64,000 nt of DNA from Sulfitobacter alexandrii (GTDB taxonomy: Bacteria > Pseudomonadota > Alphaproteobacteria > Rhodobacterales > Rhodobacteraceae). The position numbers and the translations under genes are program-made. Location of the stretch: NCBI RefSeq assembly GCF_001886735.1, contig NZ_CP018076.1, positions 992,001 through 1,056,000 of the forward strand. The letters are read 5' to 3'. How positions within the stretch are numbered: the first letter of the stretch is position 1; each line of letters starts with the position of its first letter. The notes under the pieces are model-generated. The model was not told the DNA's origin. It searched no databases and saw only the letters and a program-made list of their open reading frames with translations. Below, in pieces: positions 27,309-34,901 of the stretch.

Positions 27309-27950
27309 ATGGCGGTCGCCTCCTCTCCGAACTTCGGGCCGCGGCGTGACGGGCTCACGCCCCGGCTGATCGTCATCCACTATACCGCGATGCAAAGCGC
27401 CGAGGCCGCGCTGGCGCGGTTATGCGATCCGCAGGCCGAGGTCTCGGCCCATTACCTCATCGCCGCCGATGGCCGCTGCCTGCAACTGGTGGCCGAGGAG
27501 ATGCGCGCCTGGCACGCCGGCGCCGGGGAATGGGCGGGACAGCAGGACATCAATTCGCGCTCCATCGGCATCGAACTCGACAACCGGGGCGACCACCCGT
27601 TTTCGGAACCGCAGATGCAGGTGCTGGAAAAGCTGCTGCGCGATCTCATGGACCGATGGGGTATTCCCGCCGCCGGGGTGCTTGGCCATTCCGATATCGC
27701 GCCCGGGCGGAAACAGGATCCCGGCCCCCGCTTCGACTGGCAACGCCTTGCCCTGAGAGGGCTCGCCGTGCCGACCCCGGCACCAAGGGAGACACGGGTC
27801 AGCGAAGCTGCCTTTCGCGCGGCGGCCCGGGCCGCCGGCTACACCGCCGATGTGCCGTTCGACACGCTGCTTGCCGCGACACGCCTGCGGCACGGGCCCT
27901 GGCGCCACGGGCCCCTCTGTGACGCCGATTTGGCGCTGCCGCCGGTCTGA
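27309..27950 (+). CDS. ampD: N-acetylmuramoyl-L-alanine amidase, AmpD type
   Basis: A 213-residue zinc amidase with no signal peptide, hence cytoplasmic. Zinc ligands His24 (IVIHYTAM), His127 (LGHSDIAPG) and Asp137 (RKQDPGPRFDW) show the ten-residue spacing of AmpD. It cleaves 1,6-anhydro-muropeptides during peptidoglycan recycling and so affects AmpR/beta-lactamase-type signalling where present. The C-terminal ~60 residues form an extra peptidoglycan-binding-like helical segment. It follows the excalibur lipoprotein gene by 12 bases. Confidence 0.92.
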   Translation: MAVASSPNFGPRRDGLTPRLIVIHYTAMQSAEAALARLCDPQAEVSAHYLIAADGRCLQLVAEEMRAWHAGAGEWAGQQDINSRSIGIELDNRGDHPFSEPQMQVLEKLLRDLMDRWGIPAAGVLGHSDIAPGRKQDPGPRFDWQRLALRGLAVPTPAPRETRVSEAAFRAAARAAGYTADVPFDTLLAATRLRHGPWRHGPLCDADLALPPV

Positions 27951-27964
27951 GACGCGACTCCTCG

Positions 27965-27984
27965 CTTCTTTATGCTGCAAATAC
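27965..27984 (-). repeat. Intergenic GTATTT element, copy 1
   Basis: Read on the minus strand this is GTATTTGCAGCATAAAGAAG, 14 bases after the ampD stop. It is the most divergent of the four related elements in the window (others at 33476, 51672 and 61455). It shares the GTATTT head and AAGAAG-like tail. Confidence 0.45.
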
Positions 27985-28043
27985 TCGAACGCCCGGCTTC
28001 CCATCCTTGACGCGGTCGGCATGATGCGCCTATTCCGAACGTC

Positions 28044-28465
28044 GCGCGGAAGGCTGGATGGCCGCTTCGCCGCATTCGCTCCGGCGGATGCGCGGGGAGG
28101 AAAGTCCGGACTCCGAAAAGTGACGGTGCCGGGTAACGCCCGGGCGGGGCAACCCGACGGAAAGCGCCACAGAGACGAAACCGCCCCGCCGCAGGTCGGG
28201 TGACCGAAACCGCTGCGGGGTAAGGGTGAAAAGGTGGGGTAAGAGCCCACCGCGCCGCTGGCAACAGGGGCGGCATGGCAAGCCCCACCGGGAGCAATGC
28301 CAAATAGGGACCGCGCGCCACCGGCCTTCGGGCCGGGGCGGGGCCGCTTTTGCCCCAGCAGGTCCGGGTTGGCAGCTGTAGCCCTGCGGGCAACCGCAGG
28401 GTCAGAGGAATGGTCATCCAAGGGGGCAACCCCGGGACAGAATCCGGCTTACAGGCCTTCCGCGC
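28044..28465 (+). ncRNA. rnpB: RNase P RNA, bacterial class A
   Basis: The catalytic RNA of RNase P, which removes 5' leaders from tRNA precursors. The ends pair perfectly: GCGCGGAAGGC at 28044-28054 with GCCTTCCGCGC at 28455-28465 (helix P1). The universal core is visible: GGAGGAAAGTCCGGACTCC near 28098-28116, ACAGAGACGAAACCGCC (28169-28186), GGTAAGGGTGAAAAGGTG, a GCAAGCCCCACCGGGAGC region, and AGAGGAATGGTCATCC with the closing CAGAATCCGGCTTACAGG. Length about 422 nt is normal. Open frames crossing it are not coding. Confidence 0.98.
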
Positions 28466-28476
28466 GTTTGTGTCGG

Positions 28477-28523
28477 GGTCCGGATTTTTTCAAGAAATCC
28501 GGACCGGAAAATTGCAATTTTCC
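28477..28523. repeat. Double palindrome downstream of rnpB
   Basis: Two adjacent dyads: GGTCCGGATTT (28477-28487) pairs perfectly with AAATCCGGACC (28495-28505) around a seven-base loop. It is followed at once by the perfect 18-base palindrome GGAAAATTGCAATTTTCC (28506-28523). The first hairpin starts 12 bases after the RNase P RNA 3' end and could act as its terminator, although the T-run is in the loop. The arrangement looks like a dispersed extragenic palindrome. Only one copy is present in this window. Confidence 0.7.
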
Positions 28524-28573
28524 GCCCCCGCGCGGGCCCGGCGCCGAGATTGGAATTCTTGCGCCTTTTGCTG

Positions 28574-28602
28574 TTGACTCGGGGGCGCATCCGGGTAAAA
28601 GC
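28574..28602 (+). promoter_or_regulatory. Candidate sigma-70 promoter for rpmG
   Basis: TTGACT at 28574-28579 and TAAAAG at 28596-28601 are separated by 16 bases, about 55 bases before the rpmG start. The -35 is good and the -10 is weak. Confidence 0.35.
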
Positions 28603-28657
28603 CGGGGTTCAGAATTCACGCCTGACCCCCGGAGCGGTCGGCAGCAGGAGAAGCAAG

Positions 28658-28825
28658 ATGGCAAAGCCAACCACGATCAAGATCCGTCTGAACTCGTCCG
28701 CGGGCACAGGCCATTTCTACGTCACCAAGAAGAACGCGCGCACCATGACCGAAAAGATGGTCATCAAGAAATACGATCCCGTTGCGCGCAAGCACGTCGA
28801 ATACAAGGAAGGCAAGATCAAGTAA
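28658..28825 (+). CDS. rpmG: 50S ribosomal protein L33
   Basis: A 55-residue basic protein, the usual length for proteobacterial L33. It begins [18 protein letters not shown] and carries [21 protein letters not shown]. The zinc-binding cysteine pairs of the C+ type are absent, so it is the C- (zinc-independent) form. The ATG at 28658 has an AGGAG ribosome binding site. It is monocistronic, with a strong terminator 23 bases after the stop. Confidence 0.97.
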   Translation: MAKPTTIKIRLNSSAGTGHFYVTKKNARTMTEKMVIKKYDPVARKHVEYKEGKIK

Positions 28826-28847
28826 GATCGCCTCGACCAGGGTTTGC

Positions 28848-28874
28848 AGGGCCGCGCGTTTCGCGCGGCCCTTT
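28848..28874 (+). terminator. Intrinsic terminator of rpmG
   Basis: An 11-base-pair perfect stem, AGGGCCGCGCG (28848-28858) with CGCGCGGCCCT (28862-28872), around a three-base loop. The downstream T-rich tract is short. Confidence 0.8.
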
Positions 28875-28987
28875 GCATTTCCGGGTGCCACGTCCCGGTC
28901 CGGTGGCGGGGCCTAGGACGACTGTGCTTGCGGTCTACGGGGCAAGCGGCGATAGTCGCGGGGTCCCTAGCTGCCAAGGAACGTCAC

Positions 28988-29134
28988 ATGAGCAAGATGA
29001 TCGCTGTCCTGACCCTTGTGGGTCTGGTGTCCGCCTGCAACGGAAAACTCGGCGGTCCCCCGCCGGCGCCGATCTACGGTGGTGCCTATTCCCACAGCAT
29101 CGGTTTCACGGGTGTCGGTACCGAACCCTTCTGA
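28988..29134 (+). CDS. 48-residue lipoprotein
   Basis: A tiny predicted lipoprotein starting MSKMIAVLTLVGLVSAC with the lipobox VSAC at 14-17, then a Gly/Pro-rich 31-residue mature part ending GFTGVGTEPF. The start at 28988 follows AAGGAACGTCAC. The frame is open upstream to 28844, but that part covers the rpmG terminator. A second 48-residue lipoprotein of the same architecture but a different tail is at 61639-61785. Function unknown. Confidence 0.7.
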   Translation: MSKMIAVLTLVGLVSACNGKLGGPPPAPIYGGAYSHSIGFTGVGTEPF

Positions 29135-29177
29135 CCCGGGTGAGGGCGCCACACCTTTGGGCGTGGCGCAAGAAAAA

Positions 29178-29202
29178 GGGCCGGCCCTTTCAAGGCCGGC
29201 CC
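29178..29202. terminator. Bidirectional hairpin between lipoprotein gene and Bax-inhibitor-like gene
   Basis: GGGCCGGCC (29178-29186) pairs with GGCCGGCCC (29194-29202). AGAAAAA precedes it on the plus strand, giving a TTTTTCT run on the minus strand, so it should best terminate the gene at 29227-30003. Confidence 0.7.
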
Positions 29203-29226
29203 CGCATCGCACCATGTGCGTGTGGA

Positions 29227-30003
29227 TTATTCGCGATTGCCGAACAGCTGCAGCAGCATCATGAACATGTTGATGAAGTTCAGATACAGGCTCAGCGCGC
29301 CCATGATCGCGGCCTTGCCAAGCCACTCGCTGTCGCCGTGGCTGGCATGGGCCAGGTACTCGGACTTGATCCGCTGGGTGTCGTAAGCGGTCAGACCGGC
29401 GAAAATCAGGACACCGATCGCCGAAATGGCGAACATCAGCGCAGGCGAGCCGAGGAAGATGTTCACGATCGACGCGACGATCAGGCCGATGACGCCCATG
29501 ATGAGGAAGCTGCCCCAGCCGGAAATGTCCTTCTTCGTGGTGTAACCCCAGAGCGACAGGCCCGCGAACGCGATCGAGGTGATCAGGAAGATCTGCGCGA
29601 TGGAGTACCCCGTGAAAACGAGGAAGATCGAGCTGATCGACACGCCCATGACGGCGGCGAAGATGTAGAAGACGGTCTGCGCGGTCGCAGCCGACATCTT
29701 GTTGATCGCGGCACCGAAGCCGAAGACGAACAGGAGGGGGGCGAACATCACCAGCCACTTGAGCGGCGAGGCGTAGAGCGCGTAGCCGAAGTCCGTCAGG
29801 TAGCGGTCCGCACCGATCTGGCCTGCCGCCCCGGATGGATCATTCGTGACCGCAAGGCCCGAAATCGCCCAGGCGGCGGCAAAGGTGATCAGCATGCCTA
29901 CGGACATCGTGCCGTAGACCTTGTTCATATGGGCGCGCAGCCCCTCGTCGATTGCGGCGGCGCGGGTTCCGGTCTGTGTCCGGATTGTATTCACGTCGGC
30001 CAT
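29227..30003 (-). CDS. Bax inhibitor-1/YccA family membrane protein
   Basis: A 258-residue protein with seven hydrophobic helices. The N-terminal soluble part carries HMNKVYGTMSVGMLITFAAA and the C-terminal end FINMFMMLLQLFGNRE is standard for the family. The conserved ALSLYLNFINMF motif and acidic residue in GLTAYDTQRIK are present. Members are pH-sensitive calcium-leak channels or protease-associated factors (YccA binds FtsH in E. coli). It stands alone on the minus strand with a long upstream region. Confidence 0.93.
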   Translation of the reverse strand: MADVNTIRTQTGTRAAAIDEGLRAHMNKVYGTMSVGMLITFAAAWAISGLAVTNDPSGAAGQIGADRYLTDFGYALYASPLKWLVMFAPLLFVFGFGAAINKMSAATAQTVFYIFAAVMGVSISSIFLVFTGYSIAQIFLITSIAFAGLSLWGYTTKKDISGWGSFLIMGVIGLIVASIVNIFLGSPALMFAISAIGVLIFAGLTAYDTQRIKSEYLAHASHGDSEWLGKAAIMGALSLYLNFINMFMMLLQLFGNRE

Positions 30004-30683
30004 TCATGGACCTCCAATTGGCTAAGTGTGTCTTACCACGCGGGATGCGGACGGTATCCCGTCGAATATCGGGACTGCCGCCCGGCATTTCAAGTAGCAA
30101 TCGCGTGTCCGGCAGGCGCGATTTATGCAGGCATTCGTTGTTTTTAGCGCGGATTTGGCCCGTGCGACGGAACGTCCCAGTGGGCGGTGTCGCCGCCATC
30201 CGGCCAAGGTCGCTGCCCTGCGGGCCCCCGACGACCGACCGTGCGCCGCGGAAAGTGGCGCGACCACGGCAGCTCCTTGGCGGTGCTGACCGGACCTCGC
30301 ATCAGCGCTTCGGGGGCGAATCGGAGGCACATCGAAGGGCACGGTCGATCCGGCTTCGTGCTGCCTCGCCCCGGCAAGAGGGGCGCGAAGGCGCGATTGG
30401 TCGCCATAACCATCCGGGGAATTTGCCAAAGGCCGCTGCCGGGAAAGATGTTTTTATTGCGGCAAAACGGTGTCAGCGCGAAAAATGTAACCAGCATGTG
30501 AACCAAATCGGCTCGTTTCCATTATGTTAATAGCGTAGATGGCAGATGGTGAGAATTCCTTTCCAAGGAAAGCAAAGTTGCATAGGGTACCCTGCAGGAA
30601 CGACAAGTTGTCGTCTTGATATGTGTAATCAGCGTGGTGCCGCCAGGCGCGTGTTAGCAAGTGAAAAGTAAGGAAGAAGCGAG
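30004..30683. other. Long intergenic region without recognisable gene
   Basis: These 680 bases separate the divergent Bax-inhibitor-like and XRE genes. Open frames exist on both strands (for example 30187-30501 plus, 30144-30506 minus), but none has a recognisable product or good start. The first 430 bases are GC-rich; 30440-30660 is AT-rich and holds the dyads described separately. No tRNA or known RNA motif was recognised. A regulatory RNA or long leader is possible. Confidence 0.5.
30559..30614. promoter_or_regulatory. Cluster of dyads upstream of XRE regulator gene (candidate operators)
   Basis: Four inverted repeats lie in 56 bases: CTTTCCAAGGAAAG (30559-30572), AGGGTACCCT (30584-30593), CCTGCAGG (30591-30598) and ACGACAAGTTGTCGT (30600-30614). 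They end 69 bases before the XRE start codon. Autoregulation by the adjacent HTH protein is the simplest reading. No binding site for this family is asserted. Confidence 0.5.
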
Positions 30684-31058
30684 ATGGCACATAAAGTAGA
30701 CGTGCATGTCGGGAAGAGAATTCGTCAGCGCCGCTGGCTGACGGGTATGACGCAACAGAAATTGGCCGAACTGGTCGGCATCAAGTTTCAGCAAATCCAG
30801 AAATACGAAACGGGCGCCAACCGGGTCAGCGCATCGCGTCTGTGGGATATTGCAGACGCCCTCGACGTGACGGTCGCGTACTTCTTCGACGGTCTCGAAC
30901 AGGGTGAGGCCTCCGCCGCGACGCAGGATAGCGCCGTGCCTGTCGATCTGCTGAGCGACAAGGAAGCGATGGATCTCATCCGCTCCTACTACGCGATCCC
31001 GCAGAACCAGCGCCGCCGCCTTTTCGAGCTGGCCCGCGTCCTGAGCGACGTCGCCTGA
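30684..31058 (+). CDS. XRE family HTH regulator
   Basis: A 124-residue protein. The helix-turn-helix (about 8-65) reads GKRIRQRRWLTGMTQQKLAEL followed by GIKFQQIQKYETGANRVS, a lambda-Cro-type fold. The C-terminal half is an acidic linker and a helix (DLIRSYYAIPQNQRRRLFELARVL). It belongs to the alphaproteobacterial group of small XRE regulators related to PraR. The ATG at 30684 is preceded by AAGGAAGAAGCGAG. The dyad-rich upstream DNA suggests autoregulation; targets are unknown. The next gene begins 64 bases later. Confidence 0.88.
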   Translation: MAHKVDVHVGKRIRQRRWLTGMTQQKLAELVGIKFQQIQKYETGANRVSASRLWDIADALDVTVAYFFDGLEQGEASAATQDSAVPVDLLSDKEAMDLIRSYYAIPQNQRRRLFELARVLSDVA

Positions 31059-31122
31059 CCGGAGCGTCGCCACCCGACATCAGAGGCTTGCGCGTCCCGA
31101 TCCAAGCTGGCACTGACGGCGC

Positions 31123-31923
31123 ATGACCACCCGCACTTCCTTCGATACCGATATCCGGCGCGTGGCGCACCTGCTTGCGGATGCGGCACGCGAGGCGATC
31201 CTGCCGCATTTCCGCGGCAGCGCGCTGCTGGCCGAAAACAAGCTGGATACCGGTTTCGACCCGGTCACCATCGCGGACAAGGCGGCGGAACACGCAATGC
31301 GTGACATCCTGCGCCGGGAAAGGCCCGACGACGCCATCCTGGGCGAGGAATTCGGCCAGCAGGAGGGGCAGTCCGGCCTGACCTGGGTGCTCGACCCCAT
31401 CGATGGCACGCGTGGTTTCATCAGCGGAACGCCCACCTGGGGCGTGCTGATCGCCGTGAGCGATCTGCAGGGGCCGTTCTATGGCATCATCGACCAGCCC
31501 TATATCGGCGAACGTTTCGAGGGCGCACCTGACGGCGCGGGGATGAGCGGGCCCGCGGGACCGCGCGCGCTGGTGACGCGGCCCCCCCGGGACCTGTCCG
31601 AGGCGGTGGTCTTCACGACGTTTCCGGAAGTCGGCGCCGACAGCGATCGCGCGGGTTTCCACGCGGTCGCGGCCCGCGCCCGGCTGACCCGCTACGGGAT
31701 GGACTGCTACGCCTACGCCCTTCTTGCGGCGGGGCAGGTGGACCTCGTGATCGAGGCCGGTCTGGCCCCTTATGACATACAAGCGCCCATCGCCGTGGTG
31801 CAGGCGGCCGGCGGTATCGTCACCGACTGGCAGGGCGCACCGGCGCATCTGGGCGGACGCGCCCTGGCCGCGGCAAACCCCGAGATCCACGCCCAGGCGC
31901 TGGAGATCCTGCGCGGCTATTGA
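31123..31923 (+). CDS. hisN: Inositol monophosphatase family protein, probable histidinol-phosphatase
   Basis: A 266-residue Mg-dependent phosphatase. Metal ligands are in ILGEEFG (Glu75/76) and LDPIDGTRGF (Asp91, Asp94), and a third Asp lies in APYDIQAPIAVVQAAGG. The RGF after DPIDGT and the overall length match the HisN (histidinol-phosphate phosphatase) subgroup that serves histidine synthesis in alphaproteobacteria. Inositol-phosphatase or CysQ activity cannot be excluded. It stands 64 bases behind the XRE gene. Confidence 0.85.
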   Translation: MTTRTSFDTDIRRVAHLLADAAREAILPHFRGSALLAENKLDTGFDPVTIADKAAEHAMRDILRRERPDDAILGEEFGQQEGQSGLTWVLDPIDGTRGFISGTPTWGVLIAVSDLQGPFYGIIDQPYIGERFEGAPDGAGMSGPAGPRALVTRPPRDLSEAVVFTTFPEVGADSDRAGFHAVAARARLTRYGMDCYAYALLAAGQVDLVIEAGLAPYDIQAPIAVVQAAGGIVTDWQGAPAHLGGRALAAANPEIHAQALEILRGY

Positions 31924-32035
31924 GCATCGTCTTGACCGGCGGCAGGGCGCGCTGTTATCTGGTCGCCTGTCGGTTCTCGGGCCCGCTTTCCATCGGCAGG
32001 AAGTCACCCCTGAGGCGGGCACGAGAGATCCGACC

Positions 32036-33376
32036 TTGTCCGAAACCCTGATCCGGAATGCCGGCCACATCCTCACCATGGATGACGCCCGGCACGAATT
32101 GCGCGATGCCGACCTGCGCCTGGCAAACGGCGAGATCGTCGAGATCGGTCGCGGTCTGCATACCCAGGGAGAGGTGATCGATGCCTCCGGCTGCCTCGTG
32201 ACGCCGGGTCTGGTGAACACGCATCACCACCTCTATCAGACGCTGACCCGGGCGGTTCCGGCGGCGCAGGATGCGCTGCTGTTCGGGTGGCTCAGCGCGC
32301 TCTATCCGATCTGGGCGCGGTTCACGCCCGATCACGTCTACACCTCCGCACTGGTGGGGCTGGCGGAACTGGCGCTTTCGGGATGTACGCTCAGTGCCGA
32401 TCATCTCTATCTCTATCCGAACGGATCCCGGCTCGACGATACGGTGCAGGCCGCGCGCGACGTTGGGCTGCGCTTCCAGCCGACCCGCGGCGCCATGAGC
32501 ATCGGCGAAAGCCAGGGAGGGCTGCCGCCGGACGTGCTGGTGGAGGACGAAACGGCGATCCTCGCGGACTGCATCCGCGTGATTGACGCGTTTCACGATC
32601 CTGCGCCCGGTTCCATGTGCCGGGTGGCAATTGCCCCCTGTTCGCCGTTCTCGGTCAGCCGGGACCTGATGCGCGAGGCGGCGCTTCTGGCGCGGGACAA
32701 GGGGGTGATGCTGCACACGCACCTGGCGGAGAATGACGAGGACGTCGCCTATTCGCTGGAAAAATTCGGCTGTCGGCCGGGGCAATACGCGCAGGACCTT
32801 GGCTGGACCGGGCCGGATGTCTGGCACGCCCATTGCGTGAAGCTGGACGAGAGCGAGATCGCCCTGTTCGCCGCGACCGGTACGGGTGTCGCGCATTGTC
32901 CCTGCTCCAACTGCCGGCTGGGATCGGGCGTGGCGCCTGTCAGGGCCATGCGGCTGGCCGGGGTCCGCGTGGGGCTGGGGGTGGACGGATCGGCCAGCAA
33001 CGACGCGGGCAACCTCGTGGCCGAGGCGCGCCAGGCCATGCTTCTGCAGCGGGTGGTGTCGGGAGCCGATGCCATGTCCGCCCGCGAGGCGCTGGAAATC
33101 GCGACCCGGGGCGGGGCGGACGTGCTGGGTCGCCCGGAGTGCGGCCGGCTGGCGGTCGGCAAGCGCGCGGATGTCGCGATCTGGGACATGCGGTGGATCG
33201 AAGCGGCCGGAAGCTGGGACCTTGCCGCCCTGCTGCTGGCAGGTCCGACCACGGTCCGCGACCTCCTGGTCGAGGGGCGCGCGGTGGTGCGGGACGGGCA
33301 GATCACCCGTTTCGATCTGGGCGCGGCCATCGCCCGCCAGAACAGTCTCGCGCGGGCCCTGCAGCAACAGGCGTGA
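32036..33376 (+). CDS. 8-oxoguanine deaminase (amidohydrolase family)
   Basis: A 446-residue amidohydrolase. Metal and active-site motifs in order: NTHHHLYQTLTR (HxH), LHTHLAEND, WHAHCVKLD and GVDGSASNDAGN. The NTHHH.YQTLTR form and the HCPCSNCRLGSG stretch are those of 8-oxoguanine/isoxanthopterin-type deaminases rather than cytosine or AMP deaminases. It would convert 8-oxoguanine to urate, salvaging oxidised purine. The start is set at TTG 32036 (LSETLIRNAGHILTMDD) because upstream in-frame sequence lies inside the phosphatase gene. It converges with guanine deaminase. Confidence 0.85.
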   Translation: MSETLIRNAGHILTMDDARHELRDADLRLANGEIVEIGRGLHTQGEVIDASGCLVTPGLVNTHHHLYQTLTRAVPAAQDALLFGWLSALYPIWARFTPDHVYTSALVGLAELALSGCTLSADHLYLYPNGSRLDDTVQAARDVGLRFQPTRGAMSIGESQGGLPPDVLVEDETAILADCIRVIDAFHDPAPGSMCRVAIAPCSPFSVSRDLMREAALLARDKGVMLHTHLAENDEDVAYSLEKFGCRPGQYAQDLGWTGPDVWHAHCVKLDESEIALFAATGTGVAHCPCSNCRLGSGVAPVRAMRLAGVRVGLGVDGSASNDAGNLVAEARQAMLLQRVVSGADAMSAREALEIATRGGADVLGRPECGRLAVGKRADVAIWDMRWIEAAGSWDLAALLLAGPTTVRDLLVEGRAVVRDGQITRFDLGAAIARQNSLARALQQQA

Positions 33377-33475
33377 CCCGGCGGAGCGGCTGTGCCGCAC
33401 GCCATTCCGGGTGCCTGTTGCGGGCCTGAGCCCCGGGGGCCGTATGTGCCGCACGTTTGGTGGCGTCGTGCCGGT

Positions 33476-33495
33476 GTATTTAAGGAACAATGAAG
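33476..33495 (+). repeat. Intergenic GTATTT element, copy 2
   Basis: GTATTTAAGGAACAATGAAG lies between the convergent ends of the two deaminase genes. It matches the copy at 51672-51691 at 18 of 20 positions, and the match extends nine bases upstream (CGTGC.GGT) with one difference. Confidence 0.7.
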
Positions 33496-33496
33496 G

Positions 33497-34801
33497 CTAG
33501 GGGCGCGCCCGGACCTGCCGGCCCGAGACCCAGACATCCGCGATGGCGCGGTCGTCGCCCATCATGATCGTGGCGAAAAGGCTTTCCCACATGTCGGCGG
33601 CACGGGCATGGCGCTGCGCGATGGCCGGGCTCGAGGCGAGGTTCAGCACCGCAAGGTCGGCGTCATGTCCCGATTCGATGCTGCCGATCCGGCCCTGCAG
33701 GTGCAGGCTCCGCGCGGATCCCGCCGTGGCGAGCCAGACAAGCTGCGCCGCGTGCAGGGGCGTGCCGCGCAACTGTCCGATCTCGTAGGCGGCGGCCATG
33801 GTGCGCAGCATCGAGAAGGAGGAGCCGCCGCCGGTATCCGTCGCCAGCCCCAGGGGCACGCCGCGCGCCGACAATCCCGCCAAGTCGAACAGGCCCGAGC
33901 CGATGAAGGTGTTCGACGTGGGGCAATGCACAAGCGCCGCCCCCGTTTCCGAGAGGCGGTCGATTTCGCGGGGCTCCAGGTGAATGGCGTGCCCGTAGAC
34001 GGCGCGGTCGCCCAGCAGCCCGTGCGCCTCGTAGGTGTCGAGGTAGTCGCGCGCCTGCGGGTAGAGGCCGCGCACCCAGGCGATTTCGTCCGTCTGCTCG
34101 CTGAGGTGGGTCTGCATCAGGCAGCCGGGATGCGCCTGCCAGAGGGCACCGAGCGCCGCCAGCTGCTCCGGCGTGGACGTGGGGGAGAACCGCGGCGTGA
34201 TCGCGTAGGTCGCGCGCCCCCGCCCGTGCCAGCGGCCGATCAGGGCGTTGCTGTCATCGTAGGCCGATTGCGGTGTATCCCGCAGCCCTTCGGGGGCGTT
34301 CCGGTCCATGCAGGTCTTGCCCGCCACGACCGCCATGCCCCGCGCCGCCGCCGCCTCGAAAAAGGCATCGACGCTGTGGGGGTGGATCGTGCAATAGCTC
34401 GCCACCGTGGTGGTCCCCTCCGCGAGGACGAGGTCGAGGTAGCGCGCGGCGATTTCCCCGGCATAGTCCGGATCGGCCAGGCGCATTTCCTCGGGAAAGG
34501 TATAGCTGTTCAGCCAGTCGATCAGGCGCTTGCCCCATGACGCGATGATGGCGGTCTGCGGATAATGCACATGGGCATCGACGAAACCGGGGCAGATCAG
34601 GTGGTCTGCGCTGTACCGGACCTGCCGCGCCTGCGGGTTCGCCGCGATCAGCGCGGGGGCCTGTCCGACCTGCGCGATGCGGCCGTCCCGCAGCAGCACT
34701 GCCCCTTCGGTGTCGATCCGGACCGCGTCGGACCACGGGGTCGCGAACGGGTCGGCGGCATAGCGCAGGAGGGGACCGATGAGGAGGATTCCGGCTGTCA
34801 T
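33497..34801 (-). CDS. guaD: Guanine deaminase
   Basis: A 434-residue amidohydrolase that turns guanine into xanthine. Zinc and catalytic motifs: GFVDAHVHYPQTAII (HxH), MQTHLSEQTDEI, VYGHAIHLEPREI and LATDTGGGSSFSML. The HCPTSNTFIGSGLF segment is specific to guanine deaminases. The start at 34801 (MTAGILLIGPLL) is supported by similarity of the N-terminal beta strand. It converges with the 8-oxoguanine deaminase gene, making a purine salvage pair. Confidence 0.93.
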   Translation of the reverse strand: MTAGILLIGPLLRYAADPFATPWSDAVRIDTEGAVLLRDGRIAQVGQAPALIAANPQARQVRYSADHLICPGFVDAHVHYPQTAIIASWGKRLIDWLNSYTFPEEMRLADPDYAGEIAARYLDLVLAEGTTTVASYCTIHPHSVDAFFEAAAARGMAVVAGKTCMDRNAPEGLRDTPQSAYDDSNALIGRWHGRGRATYAITPRFSPTSTPEQLAALGALWQAHPGCLMQTHLSEQTDEIAWVRGLYPQARDYLDTYEAHGLLGDRAVYGHAIHLEPREIDRLSETGAALVHCPTSNTFIGSGLFDLAGLSARGVPLGLATDTGGGSSFSMLRTMAAAYEIGQLRGTPLHAAQLVWLATAGSARSLHLQGRIGSIESGHDADLAVLNLASSPAIAQRHARAADMWESLFATIMMGDDRAIADVWVSGRQVRARP

Positions 34802-34901
34802 GTCGGCACATTAGGCAGGTCGCACCCCATGCACAACGCCCAAGCATTGTGTCCCCCGGACCGCTTGAATATGGTCCTCCGAGGCAAGGGGAGTCACCGG
34901 T

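Noticed and set aside
28297..30147. 616-codon plus-strand open frame
   Set aside because: It runs through RNase P RNA, rpmG in another frame, terminators and the antisense of the Bax-inhibitor-like gene.
30144..30506. 120-codon minus-strand frame and 104-codon plus-strand frame in the 30004-30683 gap
   Set aside because: They overlap each other, lack ribosome binding sites and have no recognisable sequence features.
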